DNA from: Heterohyrax brucei
Lineage: Eukaryota; Chordata; Mammalia; Hyracoidea; Procaviidae
DNA: 64,000 nucleotides
NCBI GenBank assembly: GCA_028571685.1
Contig: CM053141.1
Span: 55,364,333-55,428,332, forward strand
Direction: 5' to 3'
The notes below the pieces were generated by a model. It had not been told where the DNA came from, made no database searches, and saw nothing but the letters and a program-made list of their open reading frames with translations. The translations under genes and the position numbers were made by a program. Below, piece by piece: positions 9,456-20,844 of the stretch; the first letter of the stretch is position 1, and every line of letters starts with the position of its first letter.

Positions 9456-12279
9456 GGCGCAGTTTCACCATAAGATATTAATGCACTAGCCTCTCGGAGT
9501 TATCTGTGTGAGAAAGCTTTCAAGTGGCAGCATCAGCTGTCAAGGAAGTACCAGAGCAGATGCCCTACCACACAATTCCTTTTTCATGGATTCTTGGCTG
9601 TACCCCACCCTAAGGAGACAGAATGGAAATGGAGAGAGACAGAGTTTAAGAAGCTTGTAAGCAAAAGAGGAACAAAACTCAGAAGGGAAATTGTAACTGA
9701 CTTCTAAGAAGATGTATTTATTTTGGTTTCCTTTTTGCAGAATTGCTGGCTAGTTATTTTAGGCAATGGTGTTTAAGCCTTCAGATCTCTTAGAGACAGT
9801 TCCTCAGATTAAAAAAGGGAGGAAAGAGAATAAATCTTGGTCCCTTTATTTTGGTAATTTGTATATGGGTTTTGTTACCTTTATGAAGCGTTTTTATTGT
9901 ACAATGAAGTCACCAAAAACAAATTTAAAATAAAACCAGGAGATTGATTTCATTTTATTCTTTGGTCTGAAAATAAAGTCCTAGTTCATCTTAAGTCAAC
10001 AATTTTCTCTTTTTCTTCTTCTTCTTTTTTTTTTTTTAATAAGTGAAAAAGATTCAAGTTCTAGTTCAAAGCCAGAATATGTTTTTGTATGTATTGTACT
10101 GAAAGGGAGAGTACATTTTTGTTTCTGCTAATCCTGGCAGCAAGGATTTGTCCCATCAGTATTCAGACAGAGATGAGAATAGAAAGGAGAAAGCCCAAAG
10201 GAAAATATCCAAGAAAGACAGCATGCGTTGTGTCCTAAAGGCAAGATAACACAAAGATTGTGGCTGGTGTTACCTTGGGTGATGTTTAAGGTCATTTGCA
10301 GAGATGAAGTGAGGATAAAAAGACATTTAGAAAGGAACAGTGTTGGCTTATTTCTTTTCTTTGTTTTTGTCATTTGTGTCAGTTCAGGCACAGAGGTGAG
10401 GCAGAGAATACGGTGGTGACTAGAACATGTTACCAACACCTCTGCCTGTTCGATCTTGCACAGCTGAATGTTCAGGCCCTTTAAAACACGGGACAATCAA
10501 ACTAAAAATTGACAGGGGGGGATCCAGAATCTCTTGTCCATATTACATTATCTGTTTTTTTTAGTAAAGTATTCCAAATATTCATAAAATTGTTTTCAAC
10601 CGTTGAATACATTAAGATTATCAATGAGTTAAGAGCAACAAAACTTTGTGAACGTCCGTATGTAAGTAAGAGGCAAATACATTGTCATCAGTTTGAACTC
10701 CATGAACTTGACGTTTGTGAGGTGAAGTGATAGCTAGTTGGCCTTCCTTTGCAGTTTGCAGTATTTGTAAAGAAAGCAACTCATGTTTGTTAAATCTCTA
10801 GATGTAAACAAGGTTTCGGGGGGGGGGGAATGTTTGGCCTACTTAACAGAACAAACTGTTTTCAAGCACTATGTAACAGCGTCCATTTGTATATAAACAA
10901 TTAATGTGTTACTTCAAATGCTATCTTATCTATTTTCCAAAACACTGCCGGCCTTCTCTTGCCTTAACAAAGCTTTGTTTGCTGGTAATTTAAAGTATTC
11001 CGTGCCTTTAAAAATAATAATGTTTTTTAAAAGTCTCTCATTTCATCTTTGCAATTCAGACTTGCCTTTCCTCAGGTAATTCAATTTGTGTTCAATATGC
11101 CTTTGTCATGTGAATGATGATATACACTGCAATTATAGGAAGTCAATCTAGAACTTTGATATTTTTTCCAGTCCAAGAAGATTTTTGGATAGTAAACAAC
11201 ATTTGTGGGGAGCTGAAAGGAACTGAGTAATAGAAGTTGAGATTCAAATCCCAGAGTGGTAGTTGAGTTATACATGACTTTTTCCCGAACAGAGTTGGAA
11301 ATTGTCTTCCAAAGGTTAGCAATTTCCATGACCTCACTAACTTTTACTTTCCAATGGTTTCCATGCTCTATATTTTTTAAATCCCTTCCTGGACTGTATG
11401 TGTTACTTGTATCCTTACCTCTTAGTAAGTATCCTTCTCACAAGAATGCCAAACTTAATCCAGCAGTTGCTTAAGATTCTACTCTACTCACTTTGTAAAT
11501 AAATCCACTTAAGATACTCTCGGCATTTATATTGGAACAACATATTCCCAAAGCCAACTGTTTATGTTGCTGAGAAACTAGTTCTCAAGTGTGACAGACC
11601 CACAATTTTTATCAGAAGACTCAACGTACCTCTCAAGTTCATCTATTGTTAAGATTATTCTGAGCTAAGCCAGACCTCTTTACTAATTGTCACAGGTTTA
11701 ATGGGCACATTATAGACAGTGTAAATGGCAAAAGTTATTTTTTAAAAAAGGAAAATCAAATATTCACTGTGTAACTTAGGCAAATGGATATTTCTAGATA
11801 TTAAAGAATCAGAAAAAATATGTGTGTAAAACTATTGTTTAGTGTACACTGTGCCACACTGATTTGTGAAAGAATTGTCATTTAGTATTCCATGTTGCTT
11901 TCCCTGTATCTCCACTCACTAAATGGAAATGCTCTCTCTGTCATCTAAATGCTGATGGTACTTTTATCTTTTTTCTTACATGAGTCACTTCATGCTTCAA
12001 ATTATAGTTATTAATGATGTTAAAGCTTGAAGACATTTTTTAAATGATGAAATTATAATTTATATCTTAGCTTCTATGTTAGATTATATTTTATATATAT
12101 TTGAGTCATGATGACTTAACACAGTGCTTTGCATAAGTAGCATGAGTTGCTTTGCATATGACATGTTTAAAGATGAACCTGAAGAAAATTAGTACCTCAA
12201 TATCTCAGCCTATATTAAAATTTATAGCTCTTCAACACATAATTTGATTCCATATATTGATATAAACAAACAAACAAAA
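9456..12279. other. Long stretch without recognised gene
   Basis: I recognise no gene. A (CTT)n/T-rich tract lies near 10010-10040 and an 11-G run at 10818-10828. A 122-residue minus frame (10128-10496) shows no known family, signal peptide or coding-like features, and I treat it as chance. Conserved noncoding elements could be here but cannot be judged from one sequence. Confidence 0.5.
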
Positions 12280-12433
12280 AAAAATGTTGCCATCAAGTTG
12301 ATTCTGACTCTTAGTGACCCTATGGGACTGAGCAGACCTCCCCATAGGATTTCCAAGGAGTGCCTTATGATTTCAACTGTCAACCTTTTGGTTAGCAGCC
12401 ATAGTCCTTAACTATCATCCCGCCAGGGTTTCC
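12280..12433 (-). repeat. AfroSINE
   Basis: The A-rich start is followed by 'ttgccatcaagttgattctg', 'atttccaaggagtgccttat' and 'ccaccagggtttcct'-like 'cgccagggtttcct'. The orientation is clear. Confidence 0.88.
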
Positions 12434-12847
12434 TATGTTGATCTAGCATTCATAAAAAGACTTTCAAAAACTTTCATAAATCCTCTGCAGACTAGCCAAT
12501 ATAGTTACTTAATTTTACTCTGTTTTCACACACAAACATACATGAACTGTGAAGTATATTATTATTATCTCCATATTATGAATATAGAAACTGGAATTTA
12601 ATGTCAGATACTTTTCTCAGATTGTATGTCTTAAGGGCTAAAAGTCAACTTTAATGATTTTTCCAATCTATCTATCTATATGCCTACTCTAATTTGTTCC
12701 TTCATGCCAGGTCCATTTCCCCATACATCATAATTCAGTGGGCAAAAGCAATGAGTTATAGACATTTTTGTAACAAGGTTCTTGGACAACCTTACTTTGT
12801 TCTTGGCCTTGGTTTTGTTTCCCACTCTATGCCAGGGCCCTCCCAAT

Positions 12848-13188
12848 ATTGCTGTGGTTGTTATTAGCTGCTGCTGAGTCTGCTCCCAACTTATGGCAAC
12901 TCCATTCACCATGGAACAAAATACTGCCAAGTTCTGCACTTTTCCCATGATCAGTGGAAGCTCAAAACATTGTAATAAATAGGATTTTCAGAAGTAGATC
13001 ACCAGGCCTTTCTTCCTAGTCTGTCTTAGTCCGAAAGCTCTGCCGAAACTTATTCAGTATCATAGACATACTCAAGCCTCCAGTGCCAGATAGGTGGTGG
13101 CAGTGCCTCGGGTGCATCAGCCAGGAATCAAACCCAGGTCTTCTTCATAAAAGACAAGAATTCTACCACTGAATCACCGAAGACCTCA
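12848..13188 (-). repeat. tRNA-Gly-headed SINE with RTE-like tail
   Basis: On the minus strand a tRNA-like head occupies 13185-13113 (complement reading close to 'gtagaattcttgtcttttat' then 'gacctgggtttgattcct'). A body follows, and then a tail matching the RTE 3' end; plus strand at 12848-12925 reads 'gttgttattagctgctgctg' then 'tggaacaaaatactgcc'. The head resembles tRNA-Gly. There are two other copies (58315-58650 and 62828-63175). Pol III transcription and RTE-driven copying are inferred from this layout. Confidence 0.75.
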
Positions 13189-13189
13189 T

Positions 13190-15065
13190 CTACTCAATAC
13201 ACTGGAACTTCTACTTTTGGAAGTCCAAGTTGAACCTCGATTTTATTTTATTTTTGACATGTATCTCTCAGCTTGGCCTTGTCCTAGTCCATGGGACATC
13301 AGCCCAGCTCCTCACAATTTTACAGAAGACAGCTCAACCTTCCCCAGTCATATGTGGTGATAGATTAGACAAACAGAGAAGAGAAGAAATAAAGACCTTG
13401 CAGCCTTAGGAATCTCAGGCATCATGTTGCTTGCAGACTATGACAAGGCATTTATTGCCCTGTTTAGGTGTGTCCATCAAAGGTAAACATCTTAAAAGAG
13501 TCACACCAATTTTTGTGATAGTGGTAGAGAGAAGTACTTGTATCATTCAGTCTCTGTTTCAATGTCTTTGAACTAAAATGTAAACAAAAAGTTACATTGG
13601 CATTGGAAATATCCAAGATATAATTACCTAGAATATATAATCTTATATTTTCATCCATTGCATTTTTCTGCACTATTATTCTGATCTGTTCATTCACATA
13701 TTTGCAACAAATGTTTGTGAAACACTCATTCTGTGTTAGACAATGTTCTTGAACTAGAAATTTAGTAGGTAATTATTAGTAAGCAATACAAAGTTGTTGG
13801 CCTCCTTAAATTTACATTTGAATGGAACATAACTGGAGACAGACTAGAAATCAACTTTAAGACAGTTGTAAATGTTATGTAGAGAATTGCGATGAAAACA
13901 TAACAAGGGCAGAGCCAGGAGAAGGAAAGTGATGGTGACACTAAATCTAAGTCCTGAATAAAAAGAAGCCGACTATATAAATATCTAAGGAAAGAAAGTC
14001 TACAGTAACCAAGAAAATAATGAAAGATCAAGCTTAGCACAGCTCTTTGAAACAAGAAAATGAAAAAGAATATATATCTAACATGGAGATTTGGTGATTT
14101 AACTCAGGACACCAAAGATGGGCCAACATCAATACATTTTCAGTCTCAGAAGTTTAAATAGTAAGTAAAATTCTCCCTTCACTAATCTGAAAAATACCAT
14201 TAGGCTTATGTTATAGCCTACTTTATAAAGTTTCAAAGTTCTAATCATGAGTCCATTTACCCAAAGCAGCTCAAAGGTGTTGACCCATTCTTGTTGCTAC
14301 AGGTTAACTCACTTTCTTGTACTATTTTGAAATGCCCGTCTATAATTCTCACAAAATAGTGGAACAACGGGGTGGTTTCAAGGGACTTATGGATTCTGAA
14401 CATGATGAGTATTTTCCTTATGTAGAATAAAATTCATTCCATGGCTTCCCACAAAGTGAACATCTCATTGTTCACACCAGTTCTGGCATCTATATTGACT
14501 AAGCTACATTGACCGTATCTGTTTTAAACAACCCGCCCCAACACTACCACCAAATATCATAATCCCTTCAATCCTGAAAACTGTAAAGCTGGATCAATGA
14601 CTTTTGTAGCATGGTTTCTGGCCCTCTGGAAGTCCTAATGGGTTTGGAAATAACAACAAAGAAAACGCAAATTTTATACTAAGAGTCAGGCAACAAATTC
14701 TTTTGACTTTCAGTTTTACATACTTTATGACTAGGGAGCATTATTACCTTATAATTAGTAAAGTAAGTAACTCAGTATTCGTGGTATAATATTAGTTCAT
14801 TCTTACAGCTTTCTGAGGAATTTTTATTTTCTATCAAGTCTGCTATCATTTAATTTTCTGCAATGATACAACTTTGCTCTGTGCATGCAGACATGCAAAG
14901 TGTTGAAATTCCTGCTATTTGGGGAATCAGCACAACACTCAGCATGTGACTTTCAGTAGCTGCTTGTCTCCTTTAGAGACAAAGTAATGTTAGTTTAGTT
15001 TCATCCTATTAACTCTAATTTGCTATGGGTTGTTTCACTCTATAATATACGTGTCCTTACATAGA
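13190..15065. other. No recognisable gene or repeat
   Basis: AT-rich sequence with no recognised gene or mobile element. The short minus frames at 13464-13697 and 13762-14055 have no recognisable features. Confidence 0.5.
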
Positions 15066-15290
15066 CTGTCTTGAAAAAATCAGCCAGAATGCTCCTTAGA
15101 ATCCAGGGTATCCAGACTTTGTTTCGCTTAATCTGGACATGTTAATAGGAGGGACAAATCCATGGAGAAGGACCTCATGCTTGGTAAAGTAGAGGGTCAG
15201 CTAAAAAGAGAAAGTCTCTCAGTGAGATGATTGACACAGTGATGGCAACAGTAGGCCCCAAAAGACATAGTACTGTGTGGACAGCACAGA
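15066..15290 (+). mobile_element. RTE 3' fragment, left part
   Basis: 'cagccagaatgctccttaga' and 'ggagaaggacctcatgcttg' are the RTE segment about 400 bp before its 3' end. It is split by the AfroSINE at 15289-15464 and resumes after it. Confidence 0.85.
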
Positions 15291-15464
15291 AATCCTGGTG
15301 GCATAGTGGGTTAAGGGCTGTGTCTGCTAACCAAAAGGCCAGCAGTTGAAGTCCTCCAGGCACTCCTTGGAAACTCTATGTGGCAGTTCTACCCTGACCT
15401 CTAGGGTCACTATGAGTCGGACCCAACTCGACGGCAGTGGGTTTGGTGGGTTTTTTTGGTGAAG
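15289..15464 (+). repeat. AfroSINE inserted in RTE
   Basis: A full-length SINE: 'cctggtggcatagtgggtta', 'ggccagcagttgaagtcc', and tail 'gagtcggacccaactcgac'. Flanks 'gacagcacag' (15279-15288) and 'gacaacacag' (15465-15474) form a 9/10 target duplication within the RTE. Confidence 0.9.
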
Positions 15465-15562
15465 ACAACACAGGACCAAGCAAAAATTCATCCTGTCACA
15501 CATGTGGTTACTATGAGACTGAACTGATCTGATCATATCTTAATAACAGCAAGAAGAACAAC
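15465..15562 (+). mobile_element. RTE 3' fragment, right part and tail
   Basis: 'cacaggaccaagcaaaaatt' and 'actatgagactgaactgatc', ending 'aataacagcaagaagaac', close the RTE begun at 15066. Confidence 0.8.
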
Positions 15563-15597
15563 ATGGTTACTTTTATGCACTATAATTTTCCAATATA

Positions 15598-16104
15598 CCG
15601 GTCTGACAATTAGGTTCATGAACTCATCCTAGAAAAAGTGCTTCATACCTCATTGCTGAATATCACTGTGGTCCTCTTCTAAGTACTACTCCCCTTGGGA
15701 ATCCATGTACCTATACCAGTGCCTAATCTACTCTTCAAAGTAATTTTGGAACTCTTTTTCTGGAATGGCCATCAGAGCTGTCATCCTATTATCTTTGATG
15801 TCCTCAATGTCATCAAAATGTAGTCAAGACTTCCTTTATCTTCGGGTAAAGAAAAAAGTTACTGGGGGCCAGATCAGATGAGTAGGGAGGGTATGCAAAT
15901 AAAGTTGTTTCTTTACTGGATGAAAACTCCACACAGACAGCTATACAACTAAGTTGGCAAACTTGCCACTATGCCACCATGAACAATGGCCATTCCAGAA
16001 ACAGTTCCAGAATTACTTCTAAGGATGGACTAGGTGCTGGCATCTGTGCATAGATTCTGAAGTAGAGTACTTCAAAGGTGACCGAACTTATCTGTCGGAG
16101 CTCA
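15598..16104. mobile_element. Mariner-derived foldback element (copy 1)
   Basis: The left end 'ccggtctgacaattaggttc' follows a TA. The right end 'gaacttatctgtcggagctc' is a degenerate inverted copy. The left arm holds 'cttttgg'-type mariner 3' sequence ('ttttggaactctttttctgg'), and the right arm near 15985-16085 repeats it in reverse. The middle is the decayed 3' part of a transposase gene. It codes for nothing and could only have moved using a mariner transposase made elsewhere. Two similar copies lie at 20385-20823 and 53203-53752. Confidence 0.75.
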
Positions 16105-16826
16105 GACAGTGTAAGACATAATATATCTGTACTCATTATAGAAGTGTGTGTGTGTGTGTGTAACAAATCTTATCTTTTTATTCAGAAATAACTCAGATGT
16201 GGACTTCTTCTACAAATTTCTGCTATTTAAATAATTTTTATCAATCCATTAAAGTAAGTGTAATAAATTTTATGAAGCATTGTTAACTTTATAGAGCATT
16301 TTATATAACACAGGTATGCAACCTCTAGTTCAAACCCTTAGAATCTGGAACTTTTCAAATTTTAGATATATGCCCATGCCTTAAATTAAAAAAAAAAAAA
16401 AACAACCCTACATTACAATCCAGAGACATACTCCATGATAAACAACATTCTTATTTTTGCAGTGAAACATATCAGTGCTTAGGAAAGGCTATGAAAAGCT
16501 TCACACTTGTTGTGGTTAGGTTTTACAATCAAATAAATGTGCACTGATCTTTCAAAAGAACTTTCAGTTCTCAAATATTTCTGTATTGCAGAATTGTAGA
16601 TGAGATCTTCTAAGCTTGTATACATAATTTTCTCATAAAATGAGTGTGGTGGGAATTTAAAACAACAACAACATAACTGTCTCAGAACTGGCCACAGTAC
16701 TCCTCTTCTTGGAGGAGAACTCTGTTCAATTAGTCCAGTACTTCAGGGCCACTTGGTGAGAAAAAAATCCTCAGAGGATTGAGTGGGCATGAGATAAGAC
16801 TATAGCTAAGTTCCTCTTCATAAAAA
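16105..16826. other. No gene; short TG repeat and poly(A) tract
   Basis: A (TG)n run is at about 16143-16162 and a run of about 16 A at 16387-16402. The rest is unassigned AT-rich sequence. Confidence 0.6.
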
Positions 16827-16984
16827 TATCACAGGCTGGGATCTCTAGAAAAGCAATGTCAGTAATGCATACAGAGAATGACTGATTTCTCTCAAGAAAA
16901 TGGCTCACATGGTTGTAGAGGCTGGCAAGTCTGGTGTCTGTGGGTCAGGCATCAGGCTGGAGGCTTCTCCTGATGGTTCATCAC

Positions 16985-17146
16985 TGCAAAAAAATAAAAC
17001 AAACCCCAGTCATTGAGCCAACTCTGATTATGGCAACCCCATAGTAGGGAGTAGAACTGTTCTGTAGGGTTTCCAAGGAGCAGTTAGAAACTTTGAACTG
17101 TCAACCTTTTGTTTAGTAGCTACAGCTTTTAACTGCTTTACCACAT
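16985..17146 (-). repeat. AfroSINE nested in family A LTR
   Basis: 'cagtcattgagccaactctg' (tail), 'gggtttccaaggagcagtta', then 'gtttagtagctacagctttt'. It stops where the mariner begins at a TA, so the mariner probably landed at the end of this SINE. Confidence 0.85.
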
Positions 17147-17313
17147 ATAAGGTCTGGCAATTTTACTTTGGTGAACTCATCCTAGAAAAAGCGCTACACA
17201 CCTCATTGCTGCCTATCACTACGGTCACTTTCAAAGTGCTCCCCACGAGAAGCCATGCAGCAATGCTAGGGCCTAGTCTACGCTTCAAAGCAGTTTTGGA
17301 ACTCTTTTTCTAG

Positions 17314-17487
17314 TTGGAAAACCCAGTGGCATAGTGGGTTAAGTTCTACATCTGCTAGCTGAAAAGTTGGCAGTTCAAATCCACCAGGCACTCCTTGGAA
17401 ACTCTATGGGGCAGTTCTACTTTGACCTCTAGGTCCACTATGAGTAAAATCCGACTCAACAGCAATGGGTTTTGGTTTGTTTTTTTC
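17314..17487 (+). repeat. AfroSINE nested in mariner
   Basis: A near full-length SINE ('cccagtggcatagtgggtta', 'gttggcagttcaaatccacc', tail 'atccgactcaacagcaatgg'). The mariner sequence 'gaactctttttct' on the left resumes as 'ttctggaatgactgtc' on the right, with a short 'tttttct' duplication. Confidence 0.9.
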
Positions 17488-17499
17488 TGGAATGACTGT

Positions 17500-18560
17500 C
17501 AGACCTGTTGTGTTATTACTCTTGCTGTCCTGAATGTCATCAAAATGACTTTCTTTCAATATTTCTGTTAACTTCAGATAAAGAAAAAAGTCATTAGAGC
17601 CATATCGGATGAATAGGGAGGGTGTTCCAACACAGCTATTTGTTTACTGGCTAAAGACTGCCTTCTCAGACAATGTCATGTTAGCTGGGGCACTGTCATG
17701 ATGCAAGAGCCATGAGTTGTTGGTGGAAAGTTCAGGTTGTTTTTGTCTCACTTTTTCATACAGCCTTTTCAGCACTTCCCAATAGTAAACTCGGTTAATC
17801 ATTTGTCCAGTTAACATGAATTCATAGTGAACAATCCCTCTGATGTCAAAAAAGTTTAGCACTATCTTTTTGACTCTTGATTTGGACTGCCAAAACTTCT
17901 TTGGATGTGGAAAATTGACTGACTTCCATTGTGCATTTTGACACTTTGTTTCGGGGCTGTATCGTTACACCCATGTTTCAACAGCAGTGATAACACAACC
18001 CAAAACATCATCTTGCCTCTCCAAAAGGTCATGGAAAACTGTGACTCTCCTTTGCTTTTATTCATCAGTGAACTCCTTTGGGACCATTTTTGCACACAAC
18101 TTTCTCATGCAAAGATTTTAAGTTAAGATTTCCCTAATTGTTTCTCTATAGATGTTTACTTGGTCTGCTATGTCAGCTGACAAAGTTGATGCACAATTTG
18201 ATGAATTTTTGCAATGTTTTGTCAGCTCTGTTCATTACTGGTCTCCCTGTCCTCTCTTCATCAGTGACACTTTTTCTCCTTCAGCAAAATGTTTAAACTG
18301 TTCACCACCATTTTCTTCATGGCATTATCCCCACAAACTCAGACTAACATGTCACTGATTTCACTTCCACTGTTGCCAAGTTTAACAAGAAATTTAACAT
18401 TTGTTCATTGCTCTAATTCAAGCTCCAACATTCTCCCAACTGCATACAAAAACATGCAACAACAATAATGAACATCATTCAGCAAGACACCACCACATGT
18501 CAACATGAATGTAACTGTGAGACACTTTACACCAAAGTTATGAGACCTTACCAAGTTGTT
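17500..18560 (-). pseudogene. Mariner transposase pseudogene
   Basis: Open pieces at 17862-18095 and 17644-17862 (minus) are the middle of a mariner transposase. The second piece has the usual F-F-D at its start and the catalytic H-H-D-S-A-P-A motif near residue 56. Continuing in frame past a stop codon, the third catalytic Asp appears in 'SNDFFLYLKL', and exactly 34 positions lie between these two Asp residues, the D34D spacing of mariners. The frame is broken by at least one stop (TAA after 'AVFSQ'), a shift between the two pieces, and the AfroSINE further 3'. The gene cannot give a working enzyme. Confidence 0.88.
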
Positions 18561-19185
18561 TGTACGGTGCTGACAGCATAAGCACACAGTGACAAGTTCA
18601 TAAACCTAATTGTCAGACCTCACAGCTATAGAGACTGACAAACACAAGATCACCAGGTGGCAGGCCACTGGCTAATGGGCTGTAGAAGCTGATCAACCCA
18701 AGATCAGCAAGAAGGCAGCAGGCTCCTGGCCCACAGACTATAGTGACTGGTAAATTCCAAGACTGCCAGGTAATATGACAGGCTGCTTGTTCATATTATA
18801 AGAATCAGGGTCCAGATGATAACAAACCAGATGCAAGATCCAGAGTAAGCAAGTAAACATTGCTAGAATGTCCATATATATTGACTGCAGGTCACACCCT
18901 TGAGGAAGCTTCTCTCACAGCTTGTTACACGATCACATCAAATCACATCATGGAGATGACTACATCATTACACAACTGCCAAATTACATCATTACATAAC
19001 TGCCAAACCACCAAGAATCACACAGCAAAGTTGACATACAAGGTTAGTTATCACAGAAATGAATAATAATTCTGATAAGTCAGTGAATAAGCTAGAGAAA
19101 AATTGAGTACAGATGAAGGAATACAAGGGGCACAGAAACACTCAAGGTGCCTAAGACGGGAGAGGATCTATAGAGTTTCTGAAAT

Positions 19186-19943
19186 TACACACAGAGCCAC
19201 AAAAATTCTGACTTATTATTACACCCCAACTGAATGTATAGATCATCTCAAGAATAGATTTGATACATTGAATACTAATGACCAAATACCAGACAAATTG
19301 TGGAATTACACATAGTAGATGAACAAAGCAAGAGGTCATTAGAAAGACAGGAAAGAAAGAAAAGACCAAAATGGATGTCAAAAGAAACTTTGAAACTTAC
19401 TCTTGAATATCAAGCAGCTAAAGCAAAAGAAAGAAATGAAGTAAAAAAGCTGAACAGAAGACTTCAAAGAGCACAGAAAACAAAGTAAAGTATTATAATG
19501 ACATATGCAAAGAGCTGGATATAAACAACCAAAAGAGAAAAACACACTCAGCATGTCTCAACCTGAAAGAGCTGGAAATAAAAAAAATCAAGCCTTAAGT
19601 TTCTATACTAAAGAATTTTACCAGAAAAATATTAAACGATGCAGGGAGCATTATTAAAAAAAAAAAAGATAGAGGGAATACACAATCATTGTGCAAAAAA
19701 GAATTGGTCAACATTCAACCATTTCAGGAAGCAGACAGTGATCAGGAACCTATGGTACTGGAGGAAGAAATCCAAGCTGCACTGAAGTAATTGACAAAAT
19801 AACAAGGCTCCAGAAATTGACAGAATACCAGCTGAGATATTTCAACAAACAGATGCAGCAGTGGAAGCGCTCACTCATCTCTGCTGAGACATTTGGAAGA
19901 CAGCTACATGGCCAACCAACTGGATAGAGTCCATATTTATGCC
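19186..19943 (+). mobile_element. RTE LINE, endonuclease-RT linker and start of RT
   Basis: 'ggaaagaaagaaaagaccaa' and 'aatggatgtcaaaagaaact' belong to the charged linker between endonuclease and RT. The open piece at 19300-19488 is its lysine-rich translation. 'ctacatggccaaccaactgg' leads into the RT. A family A LTR interrupts at about 19944, and the RTE continues from about 20850. Confidence 0.85.
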
Positions 19944-20384
19944 TTTCAGTGGTTAAAATTGTGTGTCACCTTGACTGGGCCATGATTCTCAGTGCTTATG
20001 TGATCACTCCCATGACGACATCTGTTGTGGGTAGTTATCAGTTGAAAGTGAGTTTTCCTGGAGGTGTGGTCTGCATACAAATATAATCAGACATTCTGGT
20101 TTTTTGCTTGCTGAAGGTCAAGTGTCTGCCTCCTGTTCATATCACCTTTGGTTCTTGGGCCTTGAGCAATCAGCTATTGTGACAATCTTGGGATCTGTCA
20201 GTCTTCAGAGTGTGTGAGTAGAGCACTGCTCTACAAACTGCTGTTCTTGAGTTCAACAGCCTCTGCAGATTCATGATTCAGAAGAAGCCTCTATCCTAAT
20301 CCACAGACTTGGGACCTTCTACCCTCTGCAGTCAAGTGAGATGGTATCTTTGAATGTATGTGTGTGTGTGTGTGTGTGTGTCTA
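19944..20384 (+). mobile_element. Family A LTR, truncated, inside RTE
   Basis: It starts near 'cagtggttaaaattgtgtgt' and contains 'ccttgactgggccatgattc' and 'ggttcttgggccttgagcaa', as in other copies. It ends in a (TG)12-like run (20357-20381) where a mariner foldback is inserted. The usual 'ccagcctaagaca' end is missing. Confidence 0.75.
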
Positions 20385-20823
20385 CACAGGACTGCCAATT
20401 AACTTTGCAAACTCATCCTAGAAAAAAATGCTACATATCTCATTGCTGAATATCACTACAGTCACCTTCATGGTACTTCCCTTAGGAAGCTATGCACTGA
20501 CATCAGTGTTGAGTCTACCCTTTAAGGAAATTTTGGAACTCTTTTTCTGGAATAACTAACAGAGCTGTCATCCTATTACCCTTGATGTCCTGAATGCCAT
20601 CAAAATGTCTTTCTTTCAATATTTCATTTATCACTGGGTAAAGAAAAAATCTTTGGGGGCCAGATTAGGTTAGCAGGGAGGGTGTTCTAAAACAGTTATT
20701 TGTTACTGGCTATAAACTCCCTCATAGACAACTATACAATTAAGTTTGCAAACTTACCACTGTGCCATCATGTACAATGGCCATTCCAGTGCTTTGAAGG
20801 ATGGACCTAACTGTCAGACCTCG
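20385..20823. mobile_element. Mariner-derived foldback element (copy 2)
   Basis: It is bounded by TA (20383-20384 and 20824-20825). Ends: 'cacaggactgccaattaact' and 'cctaactgtcagacctcg'. Internal 'caatatttcatttatcactg' and 'ggccagattaggttagcagg' match the transposase 3' region. The right arm is shortened, jumping from the terminal repeat to 'ggatggacc' reversed. It shares with copies 1 and 3 the junction around 'gcaaacttaccactgtgcca'. Confidence 0.8.
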
Positions 20824-20844
20824 TACTTCTAACTACCTATGTAT

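Larger units (their letters stand above)
17148..18624 (-). mobile_element. Mariner DNA transposon, full length, inactivated
   Basis: The terminal inverted repeats are 'aggtctggcaattttacttt' at the left and 'aacctaattgtcagacct' at the right, about 1.3 kb apart once the inner AfroSINE is discounted. This is the normal mariner length. Both ends lie next to TA-like sites. The transposase gene runs on the minus strand. Mariners move by cut-and-paste into TA dinucleotides using a DDE/D transposase. Confidence 0.9.
16827..19055 (-). mobile_element. Family A LTR, antisense, carrying nested insertions
   Basis: The 3' end of the LTR lies at 16827-16984 ('ggctgggatctctagaaaag', 'ggttgtagaggctggcaagt') and the 5' part at 18625-19055 ('gaccaaga'-type repeats and 'gttgacatacaaggttagtt'). 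Between them sit an AfroSINE (16985-17146), a mariner transposon (17148-18624) and another AfroSINE inside that. The same order of landmarks is seen in the antisense copy at 37838-39044. Confidence 0.75.

Noticed and set aside
10128-10496. 122-residue minus-strand frame
   Set aside because: No recognisable motif, promoter or splice context; length is within chance for a 64-kb window.
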